A stretch of DNA of 64,000 nucleotides from Tahibacter aquaticus (GCF_004363655.1 NZ_SNZH01000005.1:310750-374749), one strand, 5' to 3'. Positions 16,217 through 26,280 are shown, numbered from the stretch's first letter. A program made the numbers and translations. The notes: a model not told the origin generated them from the sequence alone.

Positions 16217-18298
16217 TCAGTTGAAGGATTGGCCATTCTGCGCGAGGCGCGCGAGCAGCGGTGCGACAGTCCAGGCTTCGCCGCGATAGCCCCGGGCGTA
16301 ACGCTGCATGGCTGCAACGACATTGCCCAGGCCCAGGCTGTCGGCATAGAACAGCGGGCCACCGCGCCAGGGCGGAAAACCATAGCCGGCCAGATAGACG
16401 ACGTCGATGTCGGAGGCCTTGGCTGCAATGCCTTCGGCCAGGATCAGCGCGGCTTCGTTGACCAGGGCCAGCAGCAGGCGCTCGACGATTTCTGCATCGC
16501 CGATCTCGCGCCGCTCCAGGCCCAGCTCGCGCGAGTGCCTTTCGATCAGCGCATCGACCTCGGCCGACGGCTGGCCGCGGCGGTCGCCGGCGGCGTAGTC
16601 GTACCAGCCCTTGCCGCTTTTCTGGCCGTAGCGGCCGAGTTCGCAGACCAGGTCGGCAGTGCGCGAGTAAGCCATGTCGGGCCGCTCCAGCGCACGGCGC
16701 TGGCGGATGGCCCAACCGATGTCGTTGCCGGCCAGGTCGCCCATGCGGAAGGGCCCCATGGCAAAGCCGAACGCCTCGATGGCGCGATCGACCTGTTGCG
16801 GCAGCGCGCCTTCGTCGAGCAGAAAGCCGGCCTGGCGAATGTACTGTTCCAGCATGCGGTTGCCGATGAAACCGTCGCAGACGCCGGCGACGACGGCGGT
16901 CTTGCCGATCGTTTTCGCCACGGCCAGCGCGGTCAGCAGCACTTCGTCGGCAGTCTGCCGGCCGCGCACGACTTCAAGCAGTTTCATCACATTGGCCGGG
17001 CTGAAGAAATGCAGGCCGAGCACGTCCTGCGGCCGGGCGGTTGCCGCAGCGATGCGGTCCACATCCAGGGTCGAGGTATTGGTGGCGAGTATCGCGCCGG
17101 GCCTGGCCACGGCATCGAGCTGGCGAAAGACAGATTCCTTCACCGCATAGTCTTCGAATACCGCTTCGACGATCAGGTCGGCCTGGGCCAGCGCGGCATA
17201 GTCGAGGCTGGGCCTGAGCAGCTCCAGCCGCTGCTGCACCTGGGCCGCACTGATTTTTCCCTTTTTCGCACTGTTCTCATAATTCGCACGGATCGTGGCG
17301 ATGCCGCGATCCAGCGCGGCCTGCGAGGTTTCCAGCAAGGTCACCGGCAGGCCGGCATTGAGGAAATTCATCGCGATGCCGCCACCCATGGTGCCAGCGC
17401 CGACGATGCCGATTTCGCGCACCGGCCGCGCCCTGGCATCGGCGGACAGGCCGGCCACCTTGGACGCGGCGCGCTCGCCGAAGAAGGCATGGCGTAGCGC
17501 GCGCGATTCGGCCGATTCGACCAGGGCAACAAAGCCGGCCCGTTCGCTCGCCATGCCTTCATCGAATGGCAGGTTGACCGATGCAGCGACCGCATCGAAG
17601 CAGCCCAGCGGCGCGGGATAAGGCCCGGCCGCCGCGGCGATGCGTTCGCGCGCGGCGGCGAGGAACGCGGCGGCATCGGCCTGTTCGACCGCCCAGTCGC
17701 GCACGCGGGGATACGGCCCGGGCGATTCGCTGGCACGCCGCGCCAGGGTCACGGCGGTCTGCAGCAGATCGCCTTCGACGACCTCGTCGAGCAGGCGCGT
17801 ACCAATCAGTTGCCGCGCCGGCCGCGGCGTGCCGCTGACGATCATCTCCAGCGCGGTTTCCAGGCCGACTGCGCGCGGCAGGCGCTGCGTTCCGCCGCCA
17901 CCGGGCAGGATGCCGATCTTCACTTCGGGCAGGCCGATCAGGACATCGGCGACGGCGACGCGGTAGTGCGCGCCGAGGGCGAGCTCCAGGCCTCCGCCCA
18001 GGGCCGTGCCGTTGAAGGCGATCACGACCGGCTTGGTGCTGGTTTCGAGCTGTTCGATCAGCTCGTGCAGGTTGGGCGACTGCAGCGCCTGCGGCGTGTT
18101 GAATTCGCGGATGTCGGCGCCGCCGCTGAACAGTGTGCCGGCGCCGCTGATGACGATGGCGCGGATCACCGCGTCCTGTGCGGCCTGGTCCAGCGCCTCG
18201 CCCAGTGCACGGCGCGTGGCCAGGCCCAGGCCGTTGATGGGCGGATTGTCCAGCAGCAGTACGCGTACATCGGTGTGATCGTGGATTTGTACAGTCAT
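16217..18298 (-). CDS. Bifunctional enoyl-CoA hydratase/3-hydroxyacyl-CoA dehydrogenase
   Basis: 693 residues. The N-terminal crotonase domain has the oxyanion-hole segment FSGGADIREF and both catalytic glutamates (E105 in GGGLELALG, E125 in LPEVKIGILPGGGG). The C-terminal NAD-binding part starts near residue 295 with IGIVGAGTMGGGIA, followed by HFFSPANVMKLLEVV with the catalytic His. This is the order of FadB/FadJ and of the peroxisomal bifunctional enzyme; the length (about 700) fits the FadJ or short FadB-like group. It performs hydration and NAD oxidation in a beta-oxidation cycle. TAATG overlap with the hydrolase upstream. No thiolase gene is nearby. Confidence 0.9.
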   Translation of the reverse strand: MTVQIHDHTDVRVLLLDNPPINGLGLATRRALGEALDQAAQDAVIRAIVISGAGTLFSGGADIREFNTPQALQSPNLHELIEQLETSTKPVVIAFNGTALGGGLELALGAHYRVAVADVLIGLPEVKIGILPGGGGTQRLPRAVGLETALEMIVSGTPRPARQLIGTRLLDEVVEGDLLQTAVTLARRASESPGPYPRVRDWAVEQADAAAFLAAARERIAAAAGPYPAPLGCFDAVAASVNLPFDEGMASERAGFVALVESAESRALRHAFFGERAASKVAGLSADARARPVREIGIVGAGTMGGGIAMNFLNAGLPVTLLETSQAALDRGIATIRANYENSAKKGKISAAQVQQRLELLRPSLDYAALAQADLIVEAVFEDYAVKESVFRQLDAVARPGAILATNTSTLDVDRIAAATARPQDVLGLHFFSPANVMKLLEVVRGRQTADEVLLTALAVAKTIGKTAVVAGVCDGFIGNRMLEQYIRQAGFLLDEGALPQQVDRAIEAFGFAMGPFRMGDLAGNDIGWAIRQRRALERPDMAYSRTADLVCELGRYGQKSGKGWYDYAAGDRRGQPSAEVDALIERHSRELGLERREIGDAEIVERLLLALVNEAALILAEGIAAKASDIDVVYLAGYGFPPWRGGPLFYADSLGLGNVVAAMQRYARGYRGEAWTVAPLLARLAQNGQSFN

Positions 18299-19116
18299 TA
18301 CGGCGAAGGTTCCTGGGCGGCCGCTGGCGCGACGGTTGCGGCAGCGTTGAGAAAAGACAGGGATTCTTCAATGAACCGAGTATTGCGCAGCAGGCTAAGG
18401 TGATCGCCGGCCAGCGTGACCCAGCGCGCCTGCGGCAAGGCATCGGCCAGTTGATGCGGCTGCCGCGCGAGGGGATCGCTCTGGCCGGCGATCACCAGGG
18501 TCGGAGCAGACACGCGCTGCAAGGCCAGCGGTGTGCTGTGCATGCGCGAAGCCTGCAAAGCCAGTGCCGCCAGGTCGTTGCCGGCGTACTCGGCGAATAC
18601 GCGGAACGCCTGCGCCGCGGGCTCGGCAATCTGCGCCACGCTGGGCGCGCGCAGCGCTGCGATCAGCACTTCCATCGGCAGCACGCGGCGGTCGACACCA
18701 CCGCAGGCAATGACGCCCTCGCCTACGCCGCCGACAACCAGCCGGCGCACGCCAGGATGGTCGCTGGCCAGCAGCAGTCCGATCACCGCGCCCATGGAAT
18801 AGCCGAACAGATCGAACTCGCCGATCTGCAGCGCCGCGAGCAGCTCGGCCAGATCCTGTGCCATGCGCGCCTCGCCGTAGCAGTCGGCAGCGCCGGGCTT
18901 GTCCGACTGGCCATGGCCGCGCGCATCGACGGCGATCACGCGCCGTCCGGCATCGAGCAACGCACCGACGACACCGGTCGCGCTCCAGTTCAGCGCGCTG
19001 CTCGCTGCATAGCCGTGCTGCAGCACGACCGGCGGCAACTGCGTCGCCTCGCCCCAGGCGTACCAGGCCAGGCCGACACCGTCGCTGGCGACGAAGCGTC
19101 GCGCCGCCGCACTCAT
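18298..19116 (-). CDS. Alpha/beta-fold hydrolase
   Basis: 272 residues from ATG 19116, chosen because CAGGTGGA lies 4-6 nt upstream; an ATG at 19209 would add 31 residues without homology-like features. Oxyanion strand VVLQHGYAAS, nucleophile S107 in GYSMGA, the acid in IAGQSDPL and His in LAGDHLS complete the triad. The substrate is probably an ester, lactone or C-C bond of a degraded compound. First gene of the minus-strand arm, directly downstream of an IclR-type operator. Confidence 0.85.
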   Translation of the reverse strand: MSAAARRFVASDGVGLAWYAWGEATQLPPVVLQHGYAASSALNWSATGVVGALLDAGRRVIAVDARGHGQSDKPGAADCYGEARMAQDLAELLAALQIGEFDLFGYSMGAVIGLLLASDHPGVRRLVVGGVGEGVIACGGVDRRVLPMEVLIAALRAPSVAQIAEPAAQAFRVFAEYAGNDLAALALQASRMHSTPLALQRVSAPTLVIAGQSDPLARQPHQLADALPQARWVTLAGDHLSLLRNTRFIEESLSFLNAAATVAPAAAQEPSP

Positions 19117-19228
19117 GCGTCCACCTGCTGCGGGAAGCAGCCTCGCCGCATGGCGCTGGTCGAGGTCGTTGACAGCGTCAGCAGGCTGGGGGGCGTAGGC
19201 ATGCATCAACCTGATGGATGAGATTCAA

Positions 19229-19243
19229 TTTCGTATAGCGAAA
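19229..19243. promoter_or_regulatory. IclR-type operator, hydrolase side
   Basis: TTTCG (19229-19233), spacer TATAG, CGAAA (19239-19243): a perfect inverted repeat. The same sequence with one changed base lies at 19405-19421 on the other side of the divergent promoter. IclR proteins typically bind such palindromes, and an IclR gene is 1.3 kb away. Confidence 0.7.
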
Positions 19244-19404
19244 CTAGGTTTCACCTGAATTTTCGACTCTAGCGCTGCCCGTACGGGCAGATCAAGCCGT
19301 CGCTTTCCTCGCCATGAATGCGGCATTGCAGCAATAAGCGGTGTCCTTGCCGATCTTGCCATGCACTGCCCGGCCGCCTAGGATTTTCCTATTCCGAGTC
19401 TCCA

Positions 19405-19421
19405 GTTTCGTATTGCGAAAC
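19405..19421. promoter_or_regulatory. IclR-type operator, acyl-CoA dehydrogenase side
   Basis: GTTTCG (19405-19410), spacer TATTG, CGAAAC (19416-19421): a perfect 6-bp inverted repeat 43 bp before the acyl-CoA dehydrogenase start. It matches the site at 19229-19243, so one regulator likely controls both arms. Confidence 0.72.
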
Positions 19422-19463
19422 TGTGCTCGACCCCGCGACCGTGGCTTCGCCGAGAGAAACCGC

Positions 19464-20702
19464 ATGGATTTCAGTTACTCCCCCCGAGTCGACACGCTGC
19501 GCCGCGAGCTTGGTGAATTTTTTCAACAGTTTATTTATCCCAACGAGCGCGCGCATGCGCAGGAGGCGCAGGCCGCGCGTGCCGCGGGCAATCCTTGGCA
19601 ACCCAGCACACTGGTCGAATCGCTCAAGCGCGAAGCACGCGAGCGCGGCTGGTGGAACCTGTTCCTGCCCCGGTCAGCGCACGCACCGCAAGGGCTTTCC
19701 AATCTGGAATATGCGCCCTTGTGCGAAATCATGGGCCGGGTGCTGTGGGCGTCGGAGGTGTTCAACTGCTCGGCACCGGACACCGGCAACATGGAAGTGC
19801 TGGAACGCTACGGTACGCCGCAGCAGCAGGAGCGCTGGCTGCAGCCGCTGCTGGCCGGCGAGATCCGCTCGGCCTTCCTGATGACCGAGCCCGACGTTGC
19901 CTCGTCGGACGCAACGAATATCCAGTGTTCGATCCGCCGCGACGGCGACCATTACGTCGTCAACGGCCGCAAATGGTTTTCCTCCGGTGCCGGCGATCCG
20001 CGCTGTGCGGTCTACATCGTGATGGGCAAGACCGATCCGGACGCGCCCTCGCACCGGCAGCAGTCGATGCTGATCGTGCCGGCCGCTACGCCGGGCATAC
20101 GCGTGCTGCGCCCGGTCACCGTATTCGGCTACGACGACGCGCCGCACGGGCATATGGACATCGAACTGAAGGACGTGCGCGTACCGGTGCAGAACATGCT
20201 GCTGGGCGAAGGCCGCGGCTTCGAAATTGCCCAGGGCCGCCTCGGCCCGGGCCGCATCCACCATTGCATGCGCAGCATCGGCCTGGCCGAAGTCGCGCTG
20301 GAACTGCTGTGCAGGCGCATCAGCACGCGCGTGGCCTTCGGCCGGCCGATCGCCGAGTTCTCCATCTGGCACGAACGCATTGCCGAGGCACGCTGCCAGA
20401 TCGAGCAGGCGCGCCTGCTCACGCTGAAGGCGGCCGATGCGATGGACAAGTTCGGCAACAAGGCCGCACGCGCGGAAATCGCCATGATCAAGGTCGTTGC
20501 GCCGAACGTCGCCGTGCAGGTGATCGACTGGGCCATACAAGCCCATGGCGGCGCCGGCGTCAGCGGCGATTTTCCGCTCGCCGCGGCCTATGCCGGCGCG
20601 CGTTCGCTGCGCCTGGCGGACGGTCCGGACGAAGTGCATCGCGCCACTATTGCCAAACTGGAACTGGCGAAATATGCGGCGCGGCTAGAGGCTGCGCATT
20701 GA
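19464..20702 (+). CDS. Acyl-CoA dehydrogenase
   Basis: 412 residues from ATG 19464. FAD/acyl-CoA binding segments: [55 protein letters not shown] and the C-terminal [16 protein letters not shown] and [19 protein letters not shown]. The length and the motif HGGAGVS resemble the ACAD10/ACAD11-like group, which prefers long or branched acyl chains. It introduces the 2,3 double bond that the bifunctional enzyme would hydrate. First gene of the plus-strand arm, directly behind an IclR operator; the IclR gene follows after 1 nt. Confidence 0.9.
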   Translation: MDFSYSPRVDTLRRELGEFFQQFIYPNERAHAQEAQAARAAGNPWQPSTLVESLKREARERGWWNLFLPRSAHAPQGLSNLEYAPLCEIMGRVLWASEVFNCSAPDTGNMEVLERYGTPQQQERWLQPLLAGEIRSAFLMTEPDVASSDATNIQCSIRRDGDHYVVNGRKWFSSGAGDPRCAVYIVMGKTDPDAPSHRQQSMLIVPAATPGIRVLRPVTVFGYDDAPHGHMDIELKDVRVPVQNMLLGEGRGFEIAQGRLGPGRIHHCMRSIGLAEVALELLCRRISTRVAFGRPIAEFSIWHERIAEARCQIEQARLLTLKAADAMDKFGNKAARAEIAMIKVVAPNVAVQVIDWAIQAHGGAGVSGDFPLAAAYAGARSLRLADGPDEVHRATIAKLELAKYAARLEAAH

Positions 20703-20703
20703 G

Positions 20704-21522
20704 ATGGGCAATCCCAGGCGCGAAATCGATACCTTCAGCCGCGGCGTCGACGCAGACCACCCGCAGTTCGTCAGCGCCGTGGCGCGCGCATTCTCGGTGC
20801 TGCGCTGCTTCGAACATGGCGAGCAATACCTGGGCAACCAGGACATCGCGCGCCGCAGCGGCCTGCCCAAGCCGACGGTATCGCGCTTCACGTTCACCTT
20901 GTCCGCGCTGGGCTATCTGAACTATTCCGCCGAACGCGAGAAATACTGCCTGGGCACGGCCGTGCTGTCGCTGAGCCATGCGTTCATGAAAAACAACGAC
21001 GTTGTCAGCATTGCGCGACCGCTGATGCGCGAGCTGGCCGACCATACCCAGGCCGCGGTCATGCTCGGCGCCGCCGACGGGCTGCGCATGGTGCTGCTGG
21101 AAATCTGCCAGGGCGATGCGATGTTCCAGCTCAAGCTGGAAGTGGGTTCGCGCGTGCCGCATGGCACTACCGCACTCGGCCGCGCCGACCTGGCAGCGCG
21201 GCCGCAGGCCGTCTTCGATGCGCGCATGCAGGAGCTGGAGCGGGAATGTGCGCCGGGTGACTGGCCGCGCATCCGCAGCGGCATCCAGCGCGCGCGGCAG
21301 GACTACGAGAACTACGGCTTCTGTTTTTCCCTGGGCGACTGGAACCCGGAAATCTTCGCCGTGGGCGTGCCCATGGTGTCGGCCGACCGCGCCCGCGTGC
21401 TGGCCTTCAATTGCAGCGGCCGTGTCTCGACGATGACGCGGGAAAAGCTGATGCAGGATTTCGGGCCGCGCCTGGTCAACTTGCGTAACCGCGTGTTCGA
21501 GCTGACCGAAGGGCGCTTCTGA
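20704..21522 (+). CDS. IclR-family transcriptional regulator
   Basis: 272 residues. N-terminal winged helix (AVARAFSVLRCFEHGE, NQDIARRSGLPKPTVSRF), then the IclR effector domain (CLGTAVLSLSHAF, LELMREL-type helix, GVPMVSADRARVLAFNCSG). It sits inside the plus-strand arm it most likely regulates; the two matching palindromes in the divergent promoter are the probable binding sites. The inducer is likely an acyl-CoA or aromatic/aliphatic acid; not readable from sequence. Confidence 0.88.
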   Translation: MGNPRREIDTFSRGVDADHPQFVSAVARAFSVLRCFEHGEQYLGNQDIARRSGLPKPTVSRFTFTLSALGYLNYSAEREKYCLGTAVLSLSHAFMKNNDVVSIARPLMRELADHTQAAVMLGAADGLRMVLLEICQGDAMFQLKLEVGSRVPHGTTALGRADLAARPQAVFDARMQELERECAPGDWPRIRSGIQRARQDYENYGFCFSLGDWNPEIFAVGVPMVSADRARVLAFNCSGRVSTMTREKLMQDFGPRLVNLRNRVFELTEGRF

Positions 21523-21612
21523 CTCGTTCTGGATAAAACCACTTTGCCCGCCTTTCCCGCTTCGGCGGCGCAAGCGGGTTTGCGCAGCAGCAATCAGCGG
21601 GAGACTCGACGC

Positions 21613-23265
21613 ATGAACCTGCAACACTGGCCGCCCGGCGTACCGCGCCAACTGGAACTGCCGCAGACGTCGCTGTACCACAACCTCGCCGTTGCGGCGC
21701 TGCGCTATCCGGACCGCGCGGCCCTGCTCTACTACGGCGCGAGCATCAGCTACGCGCAACTGCATGCGGAAGTGGAACAGCTGGCCGGCTACCTGCAGCA
21801 CGAATGCGGCATAGGCCGGGGCGACAAGGTGGTCCTGCTGCTGCAGAACAGTCCGCAATTCGTCATCGCGCTGTACGCGGTCTTCCGCGCCGACGCCATG
21901 GCTGTACCGGTCAACAGCATGAACCTGCTGGAGGAAGTGCGGCATATCGTGCGCGACAGCGGCAGCCGCTGCGCCATCTTCGGCCAGGAACTGCAGGCGT
22001 CGATAGCGCCGCTGCTGGGTCATGAACTGAGCCACGGCATCGTTGCGGCCTATTCCGACTATCTGCCCGAACACAGCGACCTGCCCTTGCCCGACGTGGT
22101 CAGCGCGCCCGCAGTGCACATCGCGGGCGCCGTGCCCTGGCGCGCAGCGCTGGCCTCACGGCAGGTACCGGCGGCGCATTGCGCCGGCCCCGACGACCTG
22201 GCCCTGCTGCCGTATACCTCGGGCACTACCGGTGCGCCCAAGGGCTGCGTGCACACGCACCGCAGCGTCATGCACACGGCGCTGGCCGGGCCGGAATGGT
22301 GTTCAACGCCCAAGGACAGCGTCGTGCTGGCGGCCTTGCCCATGTTCCATGTCACCGGCATGCAGAACGGCGTGAATTCGCCGATCTGGCTGGGCAGTAC
22401 CGTCGCCGTGATGACGCGCTGGGACAAGCAGTGCGCAGCGCGCCTGATCGACCGCCACCGTATCACCACCTGGACCGCCATTCCGACCATGCTGTTCGAT
22501 TTCCTCAACCAGGATCTGAGCAGCTACGACCTCGCTTCGCTCAGCTGCCTGACCGGCGGCGGCGCAGCCATGCCCAAGGCGATCGCGCAGAAGATCGAAG
22601 GCTTGTGGGGAATTCCCTATGTGGAAGGTTACGGCCTGTCGGAAACCATGGCACCGACGCATATCAATCCGCGCCACCGGCCCAGGCCGCAATGCCTGGG
22701 CCTGCCGATCTTCGATACCACGGTGCTGATCGTCGATCCGCAGACCCTGCAGCCGCTGCCGGCCGGCGAAGTCGGCGAAGTGATCGCCCATGGCCCGCAG
22801 GTCTGCCTGGGCTATCACAACAACGACGCGGCCAATGCCGCGGCCTTCGTCGAGATCGACGGCCGCCGCTTCTTCCGCACCGGCGACCTGGCCTATGTGG
22901 ACGAGGAAGGCTATTTCTTCATGGTCGACCGGCTCAAACGCATGATCAATGCCTCGGGCTACAAGGTCTGGCCGGCGGAAGTCGAGGCCTACCTGTACGC
23001 GCATCCGGCCCTGCTGGAAGCCTGCGTGATCGCCTGCAATGACCCGCACCGCGGCGAAAGCGTCAAGGTGCTGGTGGTGCGGCGTGCGGGCCAGGCGCTG
23101 GAAGCGGACGAACTCATTGCCTGGGCGCGCGAGCGCATGGCCGCCTACAAGGTGCCGCACGCGGTGGAATTCGTCGACGCCCTGCCCAAGGGCGCCACCG
23201 GCAAGGTGGAATGGCGCCGGCTGCAGGAGCAGGAAAACACGCGCCAGGCCGGGGGGCCCGCATGA
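21613..23265 (+). CDS. Acyl-CoA synthetase (AMP-forming), fatty-acid or related acid CoA ligase
   Basis: 550 residues. AMP-binding signature [18 protein letters not shown], then [35 protein letters not shown] with the hinge Asp and a late catalytic Lys in [11 protein letters not shown]. It activates a carboxylic acid to its CoA thioester for the acyl-CoA dehydrogenase. ATG 21613 follows GGGAGACTCGACGC, a usable ribosome site. The stop overlaps the thioesterase start (ATGA). Confidence 0.9.
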   Translation: MNLQHWPPGVPRQLELPQTSLYHNLAVAALRYPDRAALLYYGASISYAQLHAEVEQLAGYLQHECGIGRGDKVVLLLQNSPQFVIALYAVFRADAMAVPVNSMNLLEEVRHIVRDSGSRCAIFGQELQASIAPLLGHELSHGIVAAYSDYLPEHSDLPLPDVVSAPAVHIAGAVPWRAALASRQVPAAHCAGPDDLALLPYTSGTTGAPKGCVHTHRSVMHTALAGPEWCSTPKDSVVLAALPMFHVTGMQNGVNSPIWLGSTVAVMTRWDKQCAARLIDRHRITTWTAIPTMLFDFLNQDLSSYDLASLSCLTGGGAAMPKAIAQKIEGLWGIPYVEGYGLSETMAPTHINPRHRPRPQCLGLPIFDTTVLIVDPQTLQPLPAGEVGEVIAHGPQVCLGYHNNDAANAAAFVEIDGRRFFRTGDLAYVDEEGYFFMVDRLKRMINASGYKVWPAEVEAYLYAHPALLEACVIACNDPHRGESVKVLVVRRAGQALEADELIAWARERMAAYKVPHAVEFVDALPKGATGKVEWRRLQEQENTRQAGGPA

Positions 23266-23693
23266 GTGCGCGGCAAGGCTACGCGCACTGGCTGGATATT
23301 CCCACGCGCTGGAAAGACAACGACGTCTACGGCCATGTCAACAATGTCGAGTATTACAGTTATTTCGATACGGTCATCAACACCTATCTGATCCAGGCCG
23401 GTGGCCTGGATATCCACCGCGGCGAGGCCATCGGCGTCTGTGCCGAATCGCACTGCAAATTCCTCGGCGAGATCGCCTTTCCGGAAACCATCGCCGCCGG
23501 GCTGCGCGTGGAACACCTGGGCAATTCCAGCGTGCGCTACGGCATCGGCCTGTTCCGCAACCGGCAGGAGGCGCCGGCAGCGGAAGGCTGGTTCGTCCAT
23601 GTCTTCGTCGACCGCCACACGCGCAAGGCGGTGCCGTTGCCGGCGCAGTTGCGCGAAGTACTTGCCCGGCTGCAGCGCGAGCCCGGCGCATGA
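23262..23693 (+). CDS. Acyl-CoA thioesterase, 4-hydroxybenzoyl-CoA thioesterase/YbgC fold
   Basis: 143 residues, the usual size of a single hot-dog domain. [22 protein letters not shown] is the family signature (the catalytic Asp is in [11 protein letters not shown]). It hydrolyses acyl-CoA to free acid and CoA, perhaps to relieve CoA sequestration during growth on the acid. It overlaps the ligase stop by four bases, and its own stop overlaps the start of the decayed alcohol dehydrogenase in the same way. Confidence 0.87.
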   Translation: MSARQGYAHWLDIPTRWKDNDVYGHVNNVEYYSYFDTVINTYLIQAGGLDIHRGEAIGVCAESHCKFLGEIAFPETIAAGLRVEHLGNSSVRYGIGLFRNRQEAPAAEGWFVHVFVDRHTRKAVPLPAQLREVLARLQREPGA

Positions 23694-23995
23694 ACGTGCG
23701 CCGCCGTGCTGCGCCAGAGCGGACTGCCTGGGCCTTACGCGCAATCGCAACCGCTGCAGCTGGAAATGCTGCAACTGGATTCGCCCGGCCGCGGCGAAAG
23801 AACGCACGCTCAAGGGCAGCTACATGGGCTCGGCCGTGCCGGCGCAGCATATTCCGACCTTTGTCGCTTTGTATAAAACAGGCCTGCTGCCGGTAGACCG
23901 GCTGCTGACGCATCGCCTGATGCCTGGACCAGATCAACGCCGGCTTCTATCGCCTTGCCCGCAGCGAGGCGGTCCGCCAGGTCGTCGTGTTCTGA
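23690..23995 (+). pseudogene. Remnant of a zinc-dependent alcohol dehydrogenase with a large internal deletion
   Basis: ATG 23690 overlaps the thioesterase stop as an intact next gene would. After a +1 shift, 23706-23801 encodes an ADH N-terminus (VLRQSGLPGPYAQ ... QLDSPGRGE). At GGCGAA the frame jumps to an ADH C-terminus (ERTLKGSYMGS, IPTFVALYKTGLLPVDRLL), and a second one-base shift near 23925 is needed to reach LDQINAGFYRLARS and VRQVVVF before the TGA at 23993. About 265 of the usual 370 codons are missing between the two parts. The gene is dead. Its former place at the end of the IclR-controlled arm suggests the pathway once began with an alcohol. Confidence 0.8.
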
Positions 23996-24056
23996 ATTCG
24001 CACAGCACAAGGCCACGGCGCTTGCGCAGCCGTGGCCTTGTCCCGATCGCGGTGTT

Positions 24057-24758
24057 TCAGGCGATGGTATCGACCAGCACCACTTCCGCGTCTTCCAGCG
24101 CGACGATCTTCAGGCTTGCCTGGTCGCGGATCGCCAGGCCGTCGCGCTCGTTCACCCGCACGCCATCGACTTCGACCGCACCGCGCGCCGGCACCAGATA
24201 GCCGTAGCGCTTTTCGCCGAAGCGGTACTCGGCGGCATCGCCGGCCTTGAGGTTCAGGCCCAGCACACGCGAATTGCTGCGGATCGGCAGCGCGTCGGCA
24301 TCGCCCTCGATGCCGCTGGCCAGTACGGTGAAGCGTCCGCTGCGGTCGGCCTGGGGGAAAGGCTTGCTGCCCCAGGTCGGTGCGCCGCCGCGGGCATCCG
24401 GAATGATCCAGATCTGGAAAATGCGCGTGGTGTCGTTCTCGCGGTTGTATTCCGAATGGCGGATGCCGCTGCCCGCGCTCATCACCTGCACGTCGCCGGT
24501 CTCGGTGCGGCCGAGGTTGCCCAGGCTGTCCTGATGGGTGATGGCGCCGTCGCGCACATAGGTGATGATTTCCATGTCCGCGTGCGGATGCGTCGGAAAG
24601 CCGGTGCCGGCGGCAATGGCGTCATCGTTCCAGACGCGCAGCGCGCCCCAGCCCATGCGCGCCGGGTCGTGATAGCCGGCAAAGGAAAAGTGATGGTGGG
24701 CGTCAAGCCAGCCGTGGTTGGCGGCGCCGAGGCTGTTGAATGGACGCAGTTCGATCAT
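24057..24758 (-). CDS. Pirin-family protein
   Basis: 233 residues from ATG 24758, preceded by AGGAG 8 nt upstream. Cupin metal-site residues are visible: FPTHPHADMEIITYV, the typical HPHxxxE motif, and GSGIRHSEYN. The two-cupin layout and length fit YhaK/pirin proteins. Bacterial pirins bind iron; some act as quercetin 2,3-dioxygenases or redox sensors. It is divergent from a LysR gene, a common pairing in which the LysR protein controls pirin. Confidence 0.9.
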   Translation of the reverse strand: MIELRPFNSLGAANHGWLDAHHHFSFAGYHDPARMGWGALRVWNDDAIAAGTGFPTHPHADMEIITYVRDGAITHQDSLGNLGRTETGDVQVMSAGSGIRHSEYNRENDTTRIFQIWIIPDARGGAPTWGSKPFPQADRSGRFTVLASGIEGDADALPIRSNSRVLGLNLKAGDAAEYRFGEKRYGYLVPARGAVEVDGVRVNERDGLAIRDQASLKIVALEDAEVVLVDTIA

Positions 24759-24854
24759 GGCCGTACTCCTGGTGGGTTGCGATGGGCGTAGATTACGCGC
24801 CGCCAATTGCGATTAGAATGGAACGAATCGAAACGGATTAATTCCAAAAACGTC
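24759..24854. promoter_or_regulatory. Divergent pirin/LysR promoter region
   Basis: A 96-bp gap, AT-richer than its surroundings from 24813 (ATTGCGATTAG, AACGAATCG, GGATTAATTCC). Several T-N11-A matches exist, but no single strong palindrome. It should contain the LysR site. Confidence 0.4.
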
Positions 24855-25766
24855 ATGCAGACCTTGCCCGACCTGGAAGCCTGGGCGATCTTCGCCAAGG
24901 TCGCCGAAAGCGGTTCCTTTGCCCGCGCCGCCGAAGTACTGGGCCTGTCCCAGGCCACGGTGTCCAAGGCGATCACGCGGCTGGAGCAGCGCCTGAAGAC
25001 CGTGCTGTTCCATCGCACGTCGCGCCGCATGTCGCTGACCGACAGCGGCCGCGGCGCGCTGGAGCGCGCCAGCCGCATCCTGGCCGAGGGCGAGGCAGTG
25101 GAAGCGGAAATCACCAACCAGGCCGCGGCGCCGCGCGGCCTGGTACGCATCGCCGTACCGATGTCCTTCGGCATCGAGCACCTGTCGCCGCTGCTGCCGG
25201 CATTCATGACGCGCTATCCGGAGATCGCGCTGGAGATCGCCTTCGACGACGGCGTTACCGACCTGGTCGGCGAAGGCTACGATTTTGCCCTGCGCATCTC
25301 CGCGCTGGCCGATTCCAGCCTGCTGGCGCGACGGCTCTGCGGCGTGCGCATCCTGCTGGTCGGCTCGCCCGAGTATCTGCAGCGGCTGGGCCGTCCGCTG
25401 CATCCGCGCGACCTGGCCCAGCACAATGCACTTTTCTATACCTATTCGCGTTTTGGCAACGCCTGGCGCTTCAGCCATCGCCGCCACAGCGACTTTTCCA
25501 TCAGCGTGCCGGCCAGCCTGCGCGTGAACAACGCCGAGGCGCTGAACCCGGCCCTGGTCGCCGGCCTGGGCCTGGCCCTGCAGCCGGAATTCCTGATCTG
25601 GCGCGAACTGCGCCAGGGCAAGCTGGAAATCGTCATGCCCGACTGGACGCCACCGCCGATCGCCCTGCATGTCGTCACCCCGCCCGGCCGTCTGCGCCCG
25701 GCTCGCGTACAGGTATTGATCGACTATCTGGTCGGCAAATTCGAGAAAGCGCCCTGGGCAGCCTGA
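24855..25766 (+). CDS. LysR-type regulator divergent from pirin
   Basis: 303 residues. The winged helix [24 protein letters not shown] is followed by a LysR substrate-binding domain ([49 protein letters not shown]), the CrgA/AaeR-like subgroup. It probably controls the divergent pirin gene and itself. A stray CGTAGGGCGCGATGAGC (25767-25783) just after the stop resembles the hairpin module of the tandem repeat near 45.8 kb. Confidence 0.88.
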   Translation: MQTLPDLEAWAIFAKVAESGSFARAAEVLGLSQATVSKAITRLEQRLKTVLFHRTSRRMSLTDSGRGALERASRILAEGEAVEAEITNQAAAPRGLVRIAVPMSFGIEHLSPLLPAFMTRYPEIALEIAFDDGVTDLVGEGYDFALRISALADSSLLARRLCGVRILLVGSPEYLQRLGRPLHPRDLAQHNALFYTYSRFGNAWRFSHRRHSDFSISVPASLRVNNAEALNPALVAGLGLALQPEFLIWRELRQGKLEIVMPDWTPPPIALHVVTPPGRLRPARVQVLIDYLVGKFEKAPWAA

Positions 25767-25786
25767 CGTAGGGCGCGATGAGCAGC

Positions 25787-26254
25787 TCAGGTACGCTCGA
25801 CGCGCGCCGCGTAACAGCCGCGCCGTGCGTAATGCGCCTGCAGGTAGCTGACGGCCGGGTCGGACAGGTAGCGCTGTATCAGATCGGCAATCTCGTCGCC
25901 GCTGGCAAGGTCGGCATCGACCATGTAGTGGTCGGCACCGAACGCGCGCAGGGAAATCACACGGCGGCGCAGCACCTCGGGCACTGCGTTTTCGAATTCG
26001 GCTGCCTGCAGCGCACCTTCGCGCACGAAGATCGCATGACTGGCCTGGTAGGGCGTCGCGGCGGGCTGGTGGCGAAAATTCAGCAGCAGCACGGCTTCGC
26101 CGGGTTCGCCATCGCGCAGTTCGATGCGATCGGGAAAGCCCGGCGATTTGTCCACGATGTAGCGGCGCGCACCTTGTGCGGCCAGCGCATTTTCGCTCAG
26201 GCCATAGAGCGGCAGGAAAGGAGCAGGAGAAAGGCCGCGGATACGGAAAGACAT
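25787..26254 (-). CDS. DUF1203 family protein
   Basis: 155 residues. FRIRGLSPAPFLPLYGLSE at the N-terminus, the PGFPDRIELRDGEPGEAVLLLNFRH core and FENAVPEVLRRRVISLRAF are typical of DUF1203. Function unknown. Only 14 nt upstream of its ATG lies a run of 12 C (12 G on the plus strand), and no ribosome site is visible. Confidence 0.8.
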   Translation of the reverse strand: MSFRIRGLSPAPFLPLYGLSENALAAQGARRYIVDKSPGFPDRIELRDGEPGEAVLLLNFRHQPAATPYQASHAIFVREGALQAAEFENAVPEVLRRRVISLRAFGADHYMVDADLASGDEIADLIQRYLSDPAVSYLQAHYARRGCYAARVERT

Positions 26255-26268
26255 GGGGAGGGTTCAAC

Positions 26269-26280
26269 GGGGGGGGGGGG
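26269..26280. repeat. 12-base G homopolymer (C12 on the minus strand) before DUF1203
   Basis: The run sits 15-26 nt upstream of the DUF1203 start, where its length would alter promoter or leader spacing. Runs of this length are slippage-prone. Confidence 0.7.

Noticed and set aside
24759-24854. A defined LysR operator in the pirin promoter
   Set aside because: Only weak T-N11-A matches; no clear palindrome.
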